DNA from: an uncultured Dehalococcoidales bacterium
Lineage (GTDB): Bacteria > Chloroflexota > Dehalococcoidia > UBA1151 > UBA1328
Assembly (NCBI GenBank): GCA_905614375.1
Contig: CAJQSP010000059.1
Coordinates: 1-42,806 of the forward strand
DNA: 42,806 bases
Direction: 5' to 3'
The number at the start of each line of letters is the position of its first letter. Position 1 is the stretch's first letter. Shown here piece by piece: positions 26,750-35,193 of this stretch. The notes under the pieces are model-generated. The model had not been told where the DNA came from. It was given only the letters and a program-made list of their open reading frames with translations, and did not search any database. Position numbers and translations under genes: made by a program.

Positions 26750-26922
26750 CGATGCTGGGTGCTGCGGCCGAAACCGTGCGCAAAACCTAATTTTCTTACG
26801 TAAAAAATAGTCGCACCAAATCCGTCCGACAGTACTACAATTCGTGAACTCGCTCGCAGTTAGACGATGCGCATATACCTAATCAATAGACTCAGCTAGA
26901 AGATCCGAAGTTTCAGGTACTC

Positions 26923-28431
26923 ATGTCCACAAATACGCTTGCAAACCTACTCAATCCATCGTCATCGACAGATGATTCGATCATCATTCCCGGCGGACCA
27001 AAGCTTTCGTACGGTCAGTACGCCGAAGAGATTGAACGGGTAGCAGGTCTACTTGCTGGCGCCGGAGTAAAACCGGGTAGACCTGTTTCTATTGTTTTGA
27101 CAAACAATCTCGAATTCATGGTGCTATTCATCGCCGTCGCCCGAGCCGGTGCGGTAGCTGCCCCACTGAACTCGGCCTACACAGTCGATGAGTTCAAGTT
27201 CTTCATGGAAGATGCCGATTCGCAACTGGCAATTGTTCCACCGGGAGCACACATGGGTAGAGACGCAGCGAGCCAACTCGGCATTCCAGTACTCGACGCT
27301 TCGCTAGATGGCGGATCAGTCGTACTAAGTAACAGCGGTGGAGCAGTCACAAAATCGTCAGATGCACAGCCGCCTTCCGAGAGTGACATAGCTCTATTCC
27401 TTCACACATCAGGAACGACGAGTCGACCAAAGGGCGTGCCACTAACCCATGCCAACCTTATGAAGTCGATCAGCAATATCAAGAACCACTACGAGCTAAC
27501 ACCTGAAGACACTTCGATCATCGTAATGCCTCTGTTCCACGTTCATGGACTAATGGGAGCATCGCTCTCAACCCTGAACTCAGGTGGATCATTGGTCATT
27601 CCTGAGAAATTCTCGGCATCGACCTTCTGGGGTTTACAAAAGGACTACTCGGCAACGTGGTATTCGGCAGTACCGACTATTCACCAAATTTTGCTTACGC
27701 GAGCCGATGACGACAACGCTCCCCAGGAATCGTTCAGGTTCATTCGATCCTGCTCGTCAGCACTTGCCCCTGCAGTCTTCGAGAGACTTGAAGCACGATT
27801 CGGTACACCTGTTCTCGAAGCCTACGGAATGACAGAAGCTTCACACCAGATGTCATCGAGCCCTATGCCTCCCGGAAAGCGAATTCCAGGCACGGTCGGA
27901 CTGGCAACAGGCGTAAAAATTGCAATCATGGATATGGCGGCTACAGGGCAATTGCAGAAAGCTGGCGACATCGGTGAAATCGTCATCAAGGGCGAAAATG
28001 TCATGCACGGCTACAACAACAACCCTGAAGCCAACGCCGAAGCTTTCGTTGACGGATGGTTCCGTACTGGAGACCAAGGATTCCTAGACGCCGAGGGCTA
28101 TCTCGCGCTTACGGGTCGAATTAAAGAACTGATCAACCGAGGTGGAGAGAAGATTTCGCCACTCGAAATCGACGGAATCCTATTGAAGCACCCTGCTGTG
28201 GCAGAAGCGGTTTGTTTCGCCGTACCTGACGAAAAGTACGGTGAAGTTGTTCATGCTGCTGTAGTTCTGAAGGGCGACGCCGATCAAGAAAACATTCGGG
28301 CGTACTGTCGTGAACAGATGGCAGGTTTCAAGGTTCCGGATGTGATCTACATCGCAGACTCATTACCGCGAACTGCAACTGGCAAGATACAGCGCCGACA
28401 CATGGTTGCGGCATTCGCTGAGGGTAAGTAG
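26923..28431 (+). CDS. AMP-forming acyl-CoA ligase, oxalate-CoA-ligase-like (AAE3 type)
   Basis: The 502-residue ANL-superfamily enzyme has LFLHTSGTTSRPKGVPLTHANL (ATP loop), MPLFHVHGLMGASLSTLNSGGS, YLALTGRIKELINRGGEKISPLEIDGILLKHP and the catalytic Lys in LPRTATGKIQRRHM. The stretch RSCSSALAPAVFERLEARFGTPVLEAYGMTEASHQMSSSPMPPG is very close to what I recall of plant AAE3/yeast Pcs60 oxalyl-CoA synthetases, so oxalate or another small diacid is the best-guess substrate. CAGGT lies a few bases before the ATG. It appears to be a single-gene unit; no oxalyl-CoA decarboxylase is in the window. Confidence 0.85.
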   Translation: MSTNTLANLLNPSSSTDDSIIIPGGPKLSYGQYAEEIERVAGLLAGAGVKPGRPVSIVLTNNLEFMVLFIAVARAGAVAAPLNSAYTVDEFKFFMEDADSQLAIVPPGAHMGRDAASQLGIPVLDASLDGGSVVLSNSGGAVTKSSDAQPPSESDIALFLHTSGTTSRPKGVPLTHANLMKSISNIKNHYELTPEDTSIIVMPLFHVHGLMGASLSTLNSGGSLVIPEKFSASTFWGLQKDYSATWYSAVPTIHQILLTRADDDNAPQESFRFIRSCSSALAPAVFERLEARFGTPVLEAYGMTEASHQMSSSPMPPGKRIPGTVGLATGVKIAIMDMAATGQLQKAGDIGEIVIKGENVMHGYNNNPEANAEAFVDGWFRTGDQGFLDAEGYLALTGRIKELINRGGEKISPLEIDGILLKHPAVAEAVCFAVPDEKYGEVVHAAVVLKGDADQENIRAYCREQMAGFKVPDVIYIADSLPRTATGKIQRRHMVAAFAEGK

Positions 28432-29126
28432 TTTCACGAGATAAGGTGCGCTGGTGCGAGGATAGAGATTTCTGATTTTGGTGACGGCGTTCCTTATTAG
28501 ATTAGGTCTAGTGTTTTTAGTGCCTGAACACCCAAGTATGAACATGACTATTCTTCGCAGTATTTCAACATCCTCGCAATGACCGATAGATTCTTTACCT
28601 CCCACGCTAGGCTGTTCCGCCGAGTTGCTCGCGCATCCCCTCAGATTGCTCAACTGCTGTTACGTGTGAATAGTATTCGGCCAAAGGAATAGTAATAGGA
28701 TCACCACCGGCACCAACATCAAAACCGGTTTCATATGGAGTCATGAACTAGGCGAGCTTCTGAACCGTATGTTAGTGGGCAGATTCCATCTTTTTAGGCG
28801 GGACTAATTTGTGAGCAACCAGACGCCAAAAATTGCCAGGCTCTACTTCTTCTAGGATGCTATCTGATTGAGCATGCTCGGCTTCGACAGTTCTCTGTCA
28901 GGCAATTTCAGATACTGTCGTCTTTAATTCAGTCATACACACCAGTTCCTGAGTTCGATTTACGAAATCTATCTGATAATTTTCCCCAAATTGTCGAAGT
29001 TGTCGATAAGCTTGGTCACCGTTCGTAGGTTTAACTTGTTGGATACATGAAACTCGTATATCAAATTATGTCGATGCGGCGTTAAAAATCATCGATCCAA
29101 CGTGATATTTGTGGAAAGGTTCTCCC
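28432..29126. other. Long gap holding a decayed reverse-strand gene
   Basis: The only coding trace in these ~695 bases is the reverse-strand pseudogene at 28607-28936. I see nothing in 28432-28606, and only presumed promoter sequence for the next gene in 28937-29126. Confidence 0.5.
28607..28936 (-). pseudogene. Decayed gene with three in-frame stop codons
   Basis: One reverse-strand reading frame from ATG 28936 to a TAG at 28607 (110 codons) is interrupted by TGA at codon 13, TAA at codon 55 and TAG at codon 63, yet reads as protein throughout: TVEAEHAQSDSILEEVEPGN, FWRLVAHKLVPPKKMESAH, then MTPYETGFDVGAGGDPITIP and LAEYYSHVTAVEQSEGMREQ. There are no frameshifts. The unbroken frame phase and coding-like composition across three stops point to a recent pseudogene. 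I do not recognise the parent family. Confidence 0.5.
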
Positions 29127-29990
29127 ATGCTATTAGGTGTTGCGGGTCTAGTGCCAGGTGACTGGAAATCAATCGATGGAACTGTCCTCGATAACGTTGC
29201 AGAGCACGGATTCAAAACCGTTCAAATTCGAGTCGACGATCCGCAGTCGATGGGGAATGGCGACGTTAAACGCCTAAAATCCATGTTCGAGGGGCGTGGA
29301 TTTGAGATGCCGCAAACCGTTGGAAACTACGGTGGAAAGTTGATTGCTGAAGACGACACCGAGCGAAAAAACGAGATCAAGTTCGTAAAACGAATGGTCA
29401 ACGTTACGGCTCGACTCGGCAGCCCTAACACTTATCTTAGACCCGGCAGCTTGAATCCAAAAGGCGGGTGGATGCCTCACCCGCTGAACCATTCTGAGGA
29501 AGTGTTCGATCGACTCGTCGACAGCACGAAACAGATTTGCGCAGTTGCTGAGAACGAAGGAATCATGATGGCAGTCGAAGGCGGTACGGTTTGCCCTATC
29601 GACTCTCCACAGCGAATGAAAGATCTCATCGACTCAGTTGGGTCGAAGGCATTGGGACTGAACATGGACCCAGTGAACTTTGTAGGTTCTCTCGATATTG
29701 CATATGACACCACGGCACTCATCAATGAGTTCTACGAACTAATCCCAGATCGAATCGTTGGCGCCCACGCGAAAGACTTCACAGTCGTAAACGCACTTCT
29801 ACCTCACTTCGAAGAGTCGATCATCGGACAGCCTGAAAGCCTGCTCGACAACGAAGCGTTATTAGTTGGTCTACAGAAGGTCAACCCGAACGCTCATGTT
29901 CTAGTCGAGCACCTTCCCGACGACAAAATCCCGGTTGCAGCAGCAGGAATTCTCAAGGTTGCTGAGCTTGCCGGAATTGTTTGGGACTAA
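29127..29990 (+). CDS. Sugar phosphate isomerase/epimerase-like TIM-barrel protein
   Basis: The start taken is ATG 29127 (MLLGVAGLVPGDWKS, 287 residues) because AAGG lies seven bases upstream; a TTG 18 bases earlier would bury that SD. The fold is AP-endonuclease-2/xylose-isomerase-like: HGFKTVQIRVDDPQSM, an early Glu in MMAVEGGTVCPIDSPQRMKDLIDSVGSKALGLNMDPVNFVGS, DRIVGAHAKDFTV with the metal-binding His, and HVLVEHLPDDKIPVAAAGILKVAEL at the end. Such enzymes isomerise or epimerise keto-sugars using a divalent metal. It fits the neighbouring sugar-acid enzymes. Confidence 0.82.
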   Translation: MLLGVAGLVPGDWKSIDGTVLDNVAEHGFKTVQIRVDDPQSMGNGDVKRLKSMFEGRGFEMPQTVGNYGGKLIAEDDTERKNEIKFVKRMVNVTARLGSPNTYLRPGSLNPKGGWMPHPLNHSEEVFDRLVDSTKQICAVAENEGIMMAVEGGTVCPIDSPQRMKDLIDSVGSKALGLNMDPVNFVGSLDIAYDTTALINEFYELIPDRIVGAHAKDFTVVNALLPHFEESIIGQPESLLDNEALLVGLQKVNPNAHVLVEHLPDDKIPVAAAGILKVAELAGIVWD

Positions 29991-30105
29991 AAGAAAATAA
30001 GAGGTCGTTACTAATTTAGACCGACTCTGGATACAAAACATTTTTTGGATTCGTCTTCTGGCGGTTTCAATAAGATAAATCTGCCCGGCAGTTTAGGAGC
30101 CAATC

Positions 30106-30852
30106 ATGCCCGTCGATCTCTCTGGCAAACGAATAATCATCACAGGTGCTGCAACTGGCATCGGGCGAGCAACTACTCTTAGAGTATCGGCGGCTGGAGC
30201 AAAAGTAGCTGCATTTGACGTAAATGACCCCGACGGAGCAGCCACGATCGGTGACGTGAACGAAGCCGGTGGTGACGCCCGCTACTGGCACGTTGACGTG
30301 CGCGATGAAATTGCGGTTTCGGGTGCTGTGGCAGCCGCAGAGACATGGCTCGGGGGCGTCGACATACTAATTCATGTTGCCGGGGTACTACAGGGCGCAG
30401 CGATCGAGCTTGATGAGTTCCCAGAAGAAATTTGGGACACGGTTCTCGACATAAACCTTCGCGGATCGTTCACTATCTGTAAGTACGTCACTGGCGTGAT
30501 GAAAAAGCAGGGCAAGGGTGTAATTATTCTTACCGCTTCAGGCGCAGGCGTTAACGGCGGCAGCTCGTCACTCGCCTACGGTTCTTCAAAGGGCGGAGTA
30601 CACGGTCTTTCGCTCGTGATGGAAACTCATCTTGAGAAGTACAACATTCGCGTAAACGATGTTCTTCCGGGTGCCGTGGCCACGCCACTTAAGGTCGCTA
30701 ACGTTGAAGACATGCACGCAGCTGGTGGAAAATCCGGCAACCTCGACGAGAAGATCGGAGCACTCGTTTCGCCTGATGAAATCTCTAAGGTTTACGCTTT
30801 CCTAGCCAGCGATGAAGCCAGCATGGTCAAGGGCAGCGTACGGACGCGTTAG
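30106..30852 (+). CDS. SDR-family oxidoreductase with shortened C-terminus
   Basis: The 248-residue classical short-chain dehydrogenase has RIIITGAATGIGRATTLRVS (TGxxxGIG), HVAGVLQGA (NAG-like position), the catalytic Ser in LTASGAGVNGGSSS and YGSSKGGVHG (YxxxK). AGGAG precedes the ATG. The end is odd: family members continue from FLASDEASMVKGS into a strand with VDGG, but here the frame ends in VRTR and TAG. About ten C-terminal residues are missing and no other frame restores them. The enzyme could still be active. The substrate is unknown, perhaps a sugar or polyol given the context. Confidence 0.87.
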   Translation: MPVDLSGKRIIITGAATGIGRATTLRVSAAGAKVAAFDVNDPDGAATIGDVNEAGGDARYWHVDVRDEIAVSGAVAAAETWLGGVDILIHVAGVLQGAAIELDEFPEEIWDTVLDINLRGSFTICKYVTGVMKKQGKGVIILTASGAGVNGGSSSLAYGSSKGGVHGLSLVMETHLEKYNIRVNDVLPGAVATPLKVANVEDMHAAGGKSGNLDEKIGALVSPDEISKVYAFLASDEASMVKGSVRTR

Positions 30853-31062
30853 CGGACAGTCGAGAGTTTCTAGCGACAGAAGCGACGCTAGACCAAAATG
30901 CCGCTGGGCTCCACGGTTCCACCCCTGTACTGGATTGCGTAAGCCCGAAATCACGAACTCCGGGTATGTATAGAGCGGAAGATTAACGCTATCGAAAGAA
31001 CGGGTCAACGCCAATTAACGGCCAACAGTGATTTTGCCAGATCCAGCTGGCATGAAGTCAAT

Positions 31063-32208
31063 CTACTCCTGCTTTGCGGTGTCGCGCTTCTCCCAGCCGG
31101 GGCGGAACATTCTTAGGAAGTTGCTCTTTCCGTATGGGTGTTTTTTGGCTTCATCTTCGTTCAGTGTGACGCCGATTCCTGGTGCAGTTGGCATAGCGAG
31201 ATGACCATCTTCGACTTTAAGAAATCCCGTTAAAATATCACTCACCCACGGCTCTAAGAAATCATCGAAACACTCCTGAATGAAGACGTTTGGGGTCACG
31301 GCATCGATATGAAGAGCGACCATAGTTTTGAACGGACTTTCGGCGTTATGCAGAGCGATTTCAGCGTGGTGGGCTTCCGCAATTCCCGCTATTTGTAGTG
31401 ATCTCCATATGCCACCGACTCCCAAAGGTTCGGGGTTAATAACGTCGGTCACATTATGCGAAAGGAACTCGCCGAACTCATGAATAGCCTTCATTCTCTC
31501 GCCCGCAATCATCCGAACAGGGATTCTACGCGCCACTTCCACGAGAGCGCTTATGTCAGTCGACAGAACAGGCGTTTCGAACCAAGTGACATCGTAGTCT
31601 TTGAGCCAATTACCAATCTCGATTGCGGCGTATGTGCTGAACCGATCATGTGCTTCGATCAAAATATCCACGTCATCGCCAACGGCCTCCCGAACTGCAC
31701 CAATCAGCGCCTTAGCCTCGGCCGTTTCTCTGAGAGACATCTGCATGTGGGCATCGCCGAACGGGTCGAATTTGAGAGCTGTGTAGCCTTTGGCCACTAC
31801 TGCGCTAGCTTTTTCGGCAAAGCCCTCTGGGGTTCTATCACCGGAGTACCAGCCATTGGCGTAGACCCGCACATTGTCACGAACTTTGCCGCCCAAAAGC
31901 GTGTGAACGGGAACCCCAAGAGACTTCCCGAGGATGTCCCAGCAAGCCATCTCGATTCCCGCCATCGCGGGTGTCACTTTGATATTTGCGGTCAGGTAGA
32001 GCTTATGAAATATCTCATGGACGTTGCGAGGGTCCATTCCGATGATGAGGTGCTTGACCTCTTCGACCATTGCAACTCGGGGCTGGGTCTCTGATCCGCC
32101 GGTTGCTTCGCCAACTCCGATCAGTCCTTCGTCGGTTTCAACTACAACGTATATCCAATTCTTCCACGGGTTACCAACTACAACAGTCCTTACATCGGCA
32201 ATCTTCAT
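31063..32208 (-). CDS. Mandelate racemase/galactonate-dehydratase-like enolase-superfamily enzyme (1)
   Basis: The start taken is ATG 32208 (MKIADVRTVVVGNPWKNWIYVVVETDEGLIGVGEATGG, 381 residues); GGAG sits seven bases upstream. The frame extends to 32286, but that part reads across a tandem repeat. The barrel carries KGYTALKFDPFGDAH, DILIEAHDRFS, VTWFETPVLSTD, MIAGERMKAIHEF with the metal-binding Glu, and AEIALHNAESP with a His. This is the pattern of MR-subgroup acid-sugar dehydratases such as galactonate dehydratase. It should dehydrate an aldonic or aldaric acid to a 2-keto-3-deoxy acid using Mg2+. It is a single-gene unit. Confidence 0.88.
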   Translation of the reverse strand: MKIADVRTVVVGNPWKNWIYVVVETDEGLIGVGEATGGSETQPRVAMVEEVKHLIIGMDPRNVHEIFHKLYLTANIKVTPAMAGIEMACWDILGKSLGVPVHTLLGGKVRDNVRVYANGWYSGDRTPEGFAEKASAVVAKGYTALKFDPFGDAHMQMSLRETAEAKALIGAVREAVGDDVDILIEAHDRFSTYAAIEIGNWLKDYDVTWFETPVLSTDISALVEVARRIPVRMIAGERMKAIHEFGEFLSHNVTDVINPEPLGVGGIWRSLQIAGIAEAHHAEIALHNAESPFKTMVALHIDAVTPNVFIQECFDDFLEPWVSDILTGFLKVEDGHLAMPTAPGIGVTLNEDEAKKHPYGKSNFLRMFRPGWEKRDTAKQE

Positions 32209-32231
32209 ACAACTACTCCATACAACTACTC
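32206..32231. repeat. Tandem 13-bp duplication at the enolase-superfamily gene start
   Basis: The 13-mer catacaactactc occurs twice back to back (32206-32218 and 32219-32231). On the reverse strand each copy contains an ATG and a GGAG, so the upstream copy's GGAG serves as SD for the downstream ATG at 32208. The upstream ATG is followed directly by GAG TAG. Confidence 0.9.
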
Positions 32232-32286
32232 CATACGAGACCGGATTCACTACAAACAGGTCGGCTCTAATTCTACTTCCTCTCAT

Positions 32287-32683
32287 TTAATTAATGCGCT
32301 GCTAACGAGGCAGATTCAGGAATACAATCTCGGCTTATAGCGATAATGTCCGATCGCTGACTAACAACTTGAACATCTAATCAACTTGGCAAAGATCGTA
32401 CCGCACGATTATCAGTACGGTCTAAACACCTTATAATCCTTCGATAAGACCGAACGATAAAGCAGTCTCTTTCACGGTTCATCAGTTCGATCGTTCCACA
32501 CCCAAGTCAAGTACGAATATCTTAGTAAAAAGCTTTGGGAATTCATCAGCACCTAACCTGATGACGGATTCGAGCACTACTTCAACATTTCTACACACTC
32601 TCTGAACAGGTTCCACACATTCATTTTCTAAATTTGGTTGCAGGCAATCAATCAGTTAGGTCAATCGACCAAAGGTATAGAAA
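32287..32683. other. 397-base gap without visible gene
   Basis: This divergent intergenic region should hold promoters for the dehydratase (reverse) and the exported repeat protein (forward). I see no gene, repeat or strong hairpin in it. Confidence 0.45.
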
Positions 32684-33337
32684 ATGTTCAACAGAAAAAT
32701 TACCCTCGGCGTAACCGCAGGACTCCTCGGAGCATTCGCCCTTGCAGGAGCGGCTTTCGCTCAAGAGGGCCCGGTAGACGGTGAGAAGCCACTGGATTCG
32801 ATCAAGGACCGAGTCGCTGAAATCCTCGGCATCGATCGGGAGTCCCTCGACACCGCAATGAGAACTGCTCGAGAAGAGCACCGCGAGGCATCGCAGGACA
32901 AGCGATTAGCAAACCTCGTAGAAACAGAAACTATTACACAGGCACAGGCCGACGAGATCGAATCTTGGAAAGACTCGAAGCCTGAAGTTATCGACGATCT
33001 GATGAAGCTCGGACGCGGTCACGGCACTGGCGACGACGTAAGCATCAAAGCTAGAATTGCAGCACTCGTTGATCAGGAAGTCATCTCGCAGTCTGAAGCT
33101 GACGCAATAACTGCATGGGCCGAAGCCAAGCCCAACTATCTCAACGATCTCCGTGAAGAGCTAAAGGGTGGTCGAAATGGCGAAGGCCGATATGGTCGAC
33201 AGCGTCACGGACGCCATAACCGCGTCGTACCCGAGGGTCGGGACCAAGGACGTGGACCAGGATTCAACCAAACTACCCCTGAGGCTGGCTCCGGTACATC
33301 GTTCACTCTACCGAACGGTGATGAAATTAGCGTTTAG
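32684..33337 (+). CDS. Exported protein with two ITQxQADEI-type repeats
   Basis: The 217-residue protein starts with a signal peptide (MFNRKITLGVTAGLLGAFAL, cleavage after AGAAFA). The mature part has two related helical repeats: KRLANLVETETITQAQADEIESWKDSKPEV (about 73-105) and ARIAALVDQEVISQSEADAITAWAEAKPNY (about 126-156). Such repeats are common in secreted proteins of Chloroflexota and in the DUF2680-type family. The C-terminal part is Gly/Arg/His-rich and disordered-looking (GGRNGEGRYGRQRHGRHNRV). Function unknown. AAGG lies nine bases before the ATG and a good terminator follows. Confidence 0.8.
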   Translation: MFNRKITLGVTAGLLGAFALAGAAFAQEGPVDGEKPLDSIKDRVAEILGIDRESLDTAMRTAREEHREASQDKRLANLVETETITQAQADEIESWKDSKPEVIDDLMKLGRGHGTGDDVSIKARIAALVDQEVISQSEADAITAWAEAKPNYLNDLREELKGGRNGEGRYGRQRHGRHNRVVPEGRDQGRGPGFNQTTPEAGSGTSFTLPNGDEISV

Positions 33338-33365
33338 TCCGTACTAACCAGACCTCCTACGAATG

Positions 33366-33396
33366 GCGCTCTTCGATTTATAGAGGAGCGCTTTTT
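33366..33396 (+). terminator. Intrinsic terminator after the exported repeat protein
   Basis: A 9-bp stem (GCGCTCTTC 33366-33374 with GAGGAGCGC 33383-33391, one G-T pair) with an 8-base loop is followed by TTTTT. Confidence 0.85.
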
Positions 33397-33545
33397 GCGT
33401 CTATCTCAAACGATTTAGAGAATTATTCGTACCGACACCCAATCGACAGAAGCCTAATATGTTCGGAGTAAATTATTCGACGATTCTGAATCGGTAGAAT
33501 CATCGGATTGAACTTGAACCTAAGATCGGCTCAGGAAATTCGCAC

Positions 33546-34232
33546 ATGCCTCAAAGCTCGAACAACAAAACTCAACGACTTCAACAGTGGTTCGACGACC
33601 AACCAAGGTGGGATCGCGCCTCCTATGGAGAGTTCATGCACGTCGGTGGTAACCAGACGATCTTTCGGATCGCTCTTGAAGATCAAAAGATAACCACCGA
33701 AACTAAAGTGCTAGATACCGCCTGCGCAGTTGGCGGAAACGCTCGATGGATGGCGTCTTTGTACGGATGCCAGGTGTACGGGAACGACATCGATGAGCAA
33801 GCCCTAACGGTCGCTAGAGATCTTGCAGAAATCGAGAATATTTCCGAACTTTGCACATTCGTGAAGGCTTCGGTTGAAAATCTACCGTTCGACGACAACT
33901 CGTTCGACATGGTTATAACCACCGACGTTTACGACCCTGCTGAAGTCAAACGGGTTCTAAAACCCGGTGGAAGTTTCATTGTTGTTTCGTTGTTTGAAGA
34001 TCCCAAAGTCACGCCCCTTCAGCTCGCTGAAAGTTGGGGACTTGAACTAGAAATACCGCTAGACGTTACTGACCTAGCTTTCGCATTCAACCGAGCGAAA
34101 GAAACAGAGGCACGGCTACTTCACGAATCCGGGATGATCGGCGCACGTGAACTAATCGACATCATGAATGAAAGCATCGTTCCGTATACCCTCGGCGGCC
34201 GCCACTACATTCTGCGACTACGCAAAAACTAA
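33546..34232 (+). CDS. Class I SAM-dependent methyltransferase
   Basis: The 228-residue protein has TKVLDTACAVGGNARWMASLYGCQVYGNDIDEQALTVARDLAE, a motif I with a slightly unusual ACAVGG glycine loop and the acidic end of strand 2. Next are FVKASVENLPFDDNSFDMVITTDVY (motifs II/III) and VKRVLKPGGSFIVVSLFED, the usual post-motif. This is a UbiE/Methyltransf_11-type fold; the acceptor substrate is unknown. AGGAAA precedes the ATG. It ends 36 bases before the DapA-family gene, so it could be the first gene of that operon. Confidence 0.85.
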   Translation: MPQSSNNKTQRLQQWFDDQPRWDRASYGEFMHVGGNQTIFRIALEDQKITTETKVLDTACAVGGNARWMASLYGCQVYGNDIDEQALTVARDLAEIENISELCTFVKASVENLPFDDNSFDMVITTDVYDPAEVKRVLKPGGSFIVVSLFEDPKVTPLQLAESWGLELEIPLDVTDLAFAFNRAKETEARLLHESGMIGARELIDIMNESIVPYTLGGRHYILRLRKN

Positions 34233-34268
34233 CATACTGACGATTACCCTTAACTCCTCAATAAATAG

Positions 34269-35189
34269 ATGACCAATAACACTACCGATCAATACCGTGG
34301 CATCTACGGAATACCCGCCACTCCGTTCAATGAAGACGAAACTCTCGACATACGCTCATTAGAAAGCGTTCTTGAGTTTTCAGTAGAAAACGGCTGCCAT
34401 GGGATCGTGATGCCAGTAATGGCGAGCGAATACCAAGCACTAACCGACACTGAGCGAAAACAGGTATTCGATCTCACAACCAAAGTGGTTGGCAACCGTA
34501 TTCCAACGGTTGCAGGTATTTCTGGTATATCGAATATTCACTCGATTGAACTGGCGAAATACGCAGAAGGTGTCGGGTTCGATTCGGTGATCGCCATGCC
34601 GCCGTTCAACATCTCGAGACCATCTACGGACGAAGTCAGAAACTTCTTCGAACTACTCAGCGATGCCGTAAATGTTCCGATCTGGATTCAGAATCACTCG
34701 TTAGGTGCACCGTTCAATGCGGAACAACTAGCCGACCTCTGCAAAAACGTTGAAAACGTGAGCTACGTTAAAGAAGAAACTATATTTGCGGCACAACTAA
34801 CGACCGCCTTACTGGATCAGGCTGGAGATTCGGTCAAAGGCGTTATGGGCGGGATGGGCTGTAAGTTTCTGATTTCCGAATTCAATCGCGGAATGTGCGG
34901 GAACATGCCAGCATCTCACTTTGGCGATATCCACTCGAAGATGTGGAACCTGCTCGATGACGGATACGAGTCTGAGGCGAGAGAGATTCACACTCGTATG
35001 GCGCCCCTCAACAACTACGAAAGCCTTTACGGCATGCGAGCGTTCAAAGAAATTCTCTATCGCCGAGGCGTTATTACGTCCCCAACCACCCGATCTCCCG
35101 GCAAAAGCAACTTAGACAACTACGATCTGGCCGAGTACGACACTTTGCTGTTGTCTATCGATGACCTAATGACATGGAAGGCCTCCTAG
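34269..35189 (+). CDS. DapA/NanA-family aldolase or dehydratase
   Basis: The 306-residue TIM-barrel lyase has GIYGIPATPFNEDETLDIRSLESVLEFSVENGCHGIVMPVMASEYQALTDTERKQV and RIPTVAGISGISNIHSIELAKYAEGVGFDSVIAMPP. The Schiff-base Lys is in NVSYVKEETIFAAQL. The Tyr of DHDPS (usually in a YNxP motif) is absent; that segment reads IWIQNHSLG. This makes true dihydrodipicolinate synthesis unlikely and a 2-keto-3-deoxy-acid lyase or dehydratase more likely. It sits four bases before an enolase-superfamily dehydratase, the classic pairing for sugar-acid breakdown. Confidence 0.86.
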   Translation: MTNNTTDQYRGIYGIPATPFNEDETLDIRSLESVLEFSVENGCHGIVMPVMASEYQALTDTERKQVFDLTTKVVGNRIPTVAGISGISNIHSIELAKYAEGVGFDSVIAMPPFNISRPSTDEVRNFFELLSDAVNVPIWIQNHSLGAPFNAEQLADLCKNVENVSYVKEETIFAAQLTTALLDQAGDSVKGVMGGMGCKFLISEFNRGMCGNMPASHFGDIHSKMWNLLDDGYESEAREIHTRMAPLNNYESLYGMRAFKEILYRRGVITSPTTRSPGKSNLDNYDLAEYDTLLLSIDDLMTWKAS

Positions 35190-35193
35190 ACCT

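Noticed and set aside
28607..28936. Stop-codon recoding as explanation for interrupted frames
   Set aside because: TGA, TAA and TAG all interrupt frames here, and all three end intact genes elsewhere in the window, so decay is simpler.
31456..32094. A 212-codon plus-strand frame
   Set aside because: It lies entirely opposite the enolase-superfamily gene, whose protein is clearly recognisable. The plus-strand product has no family character.
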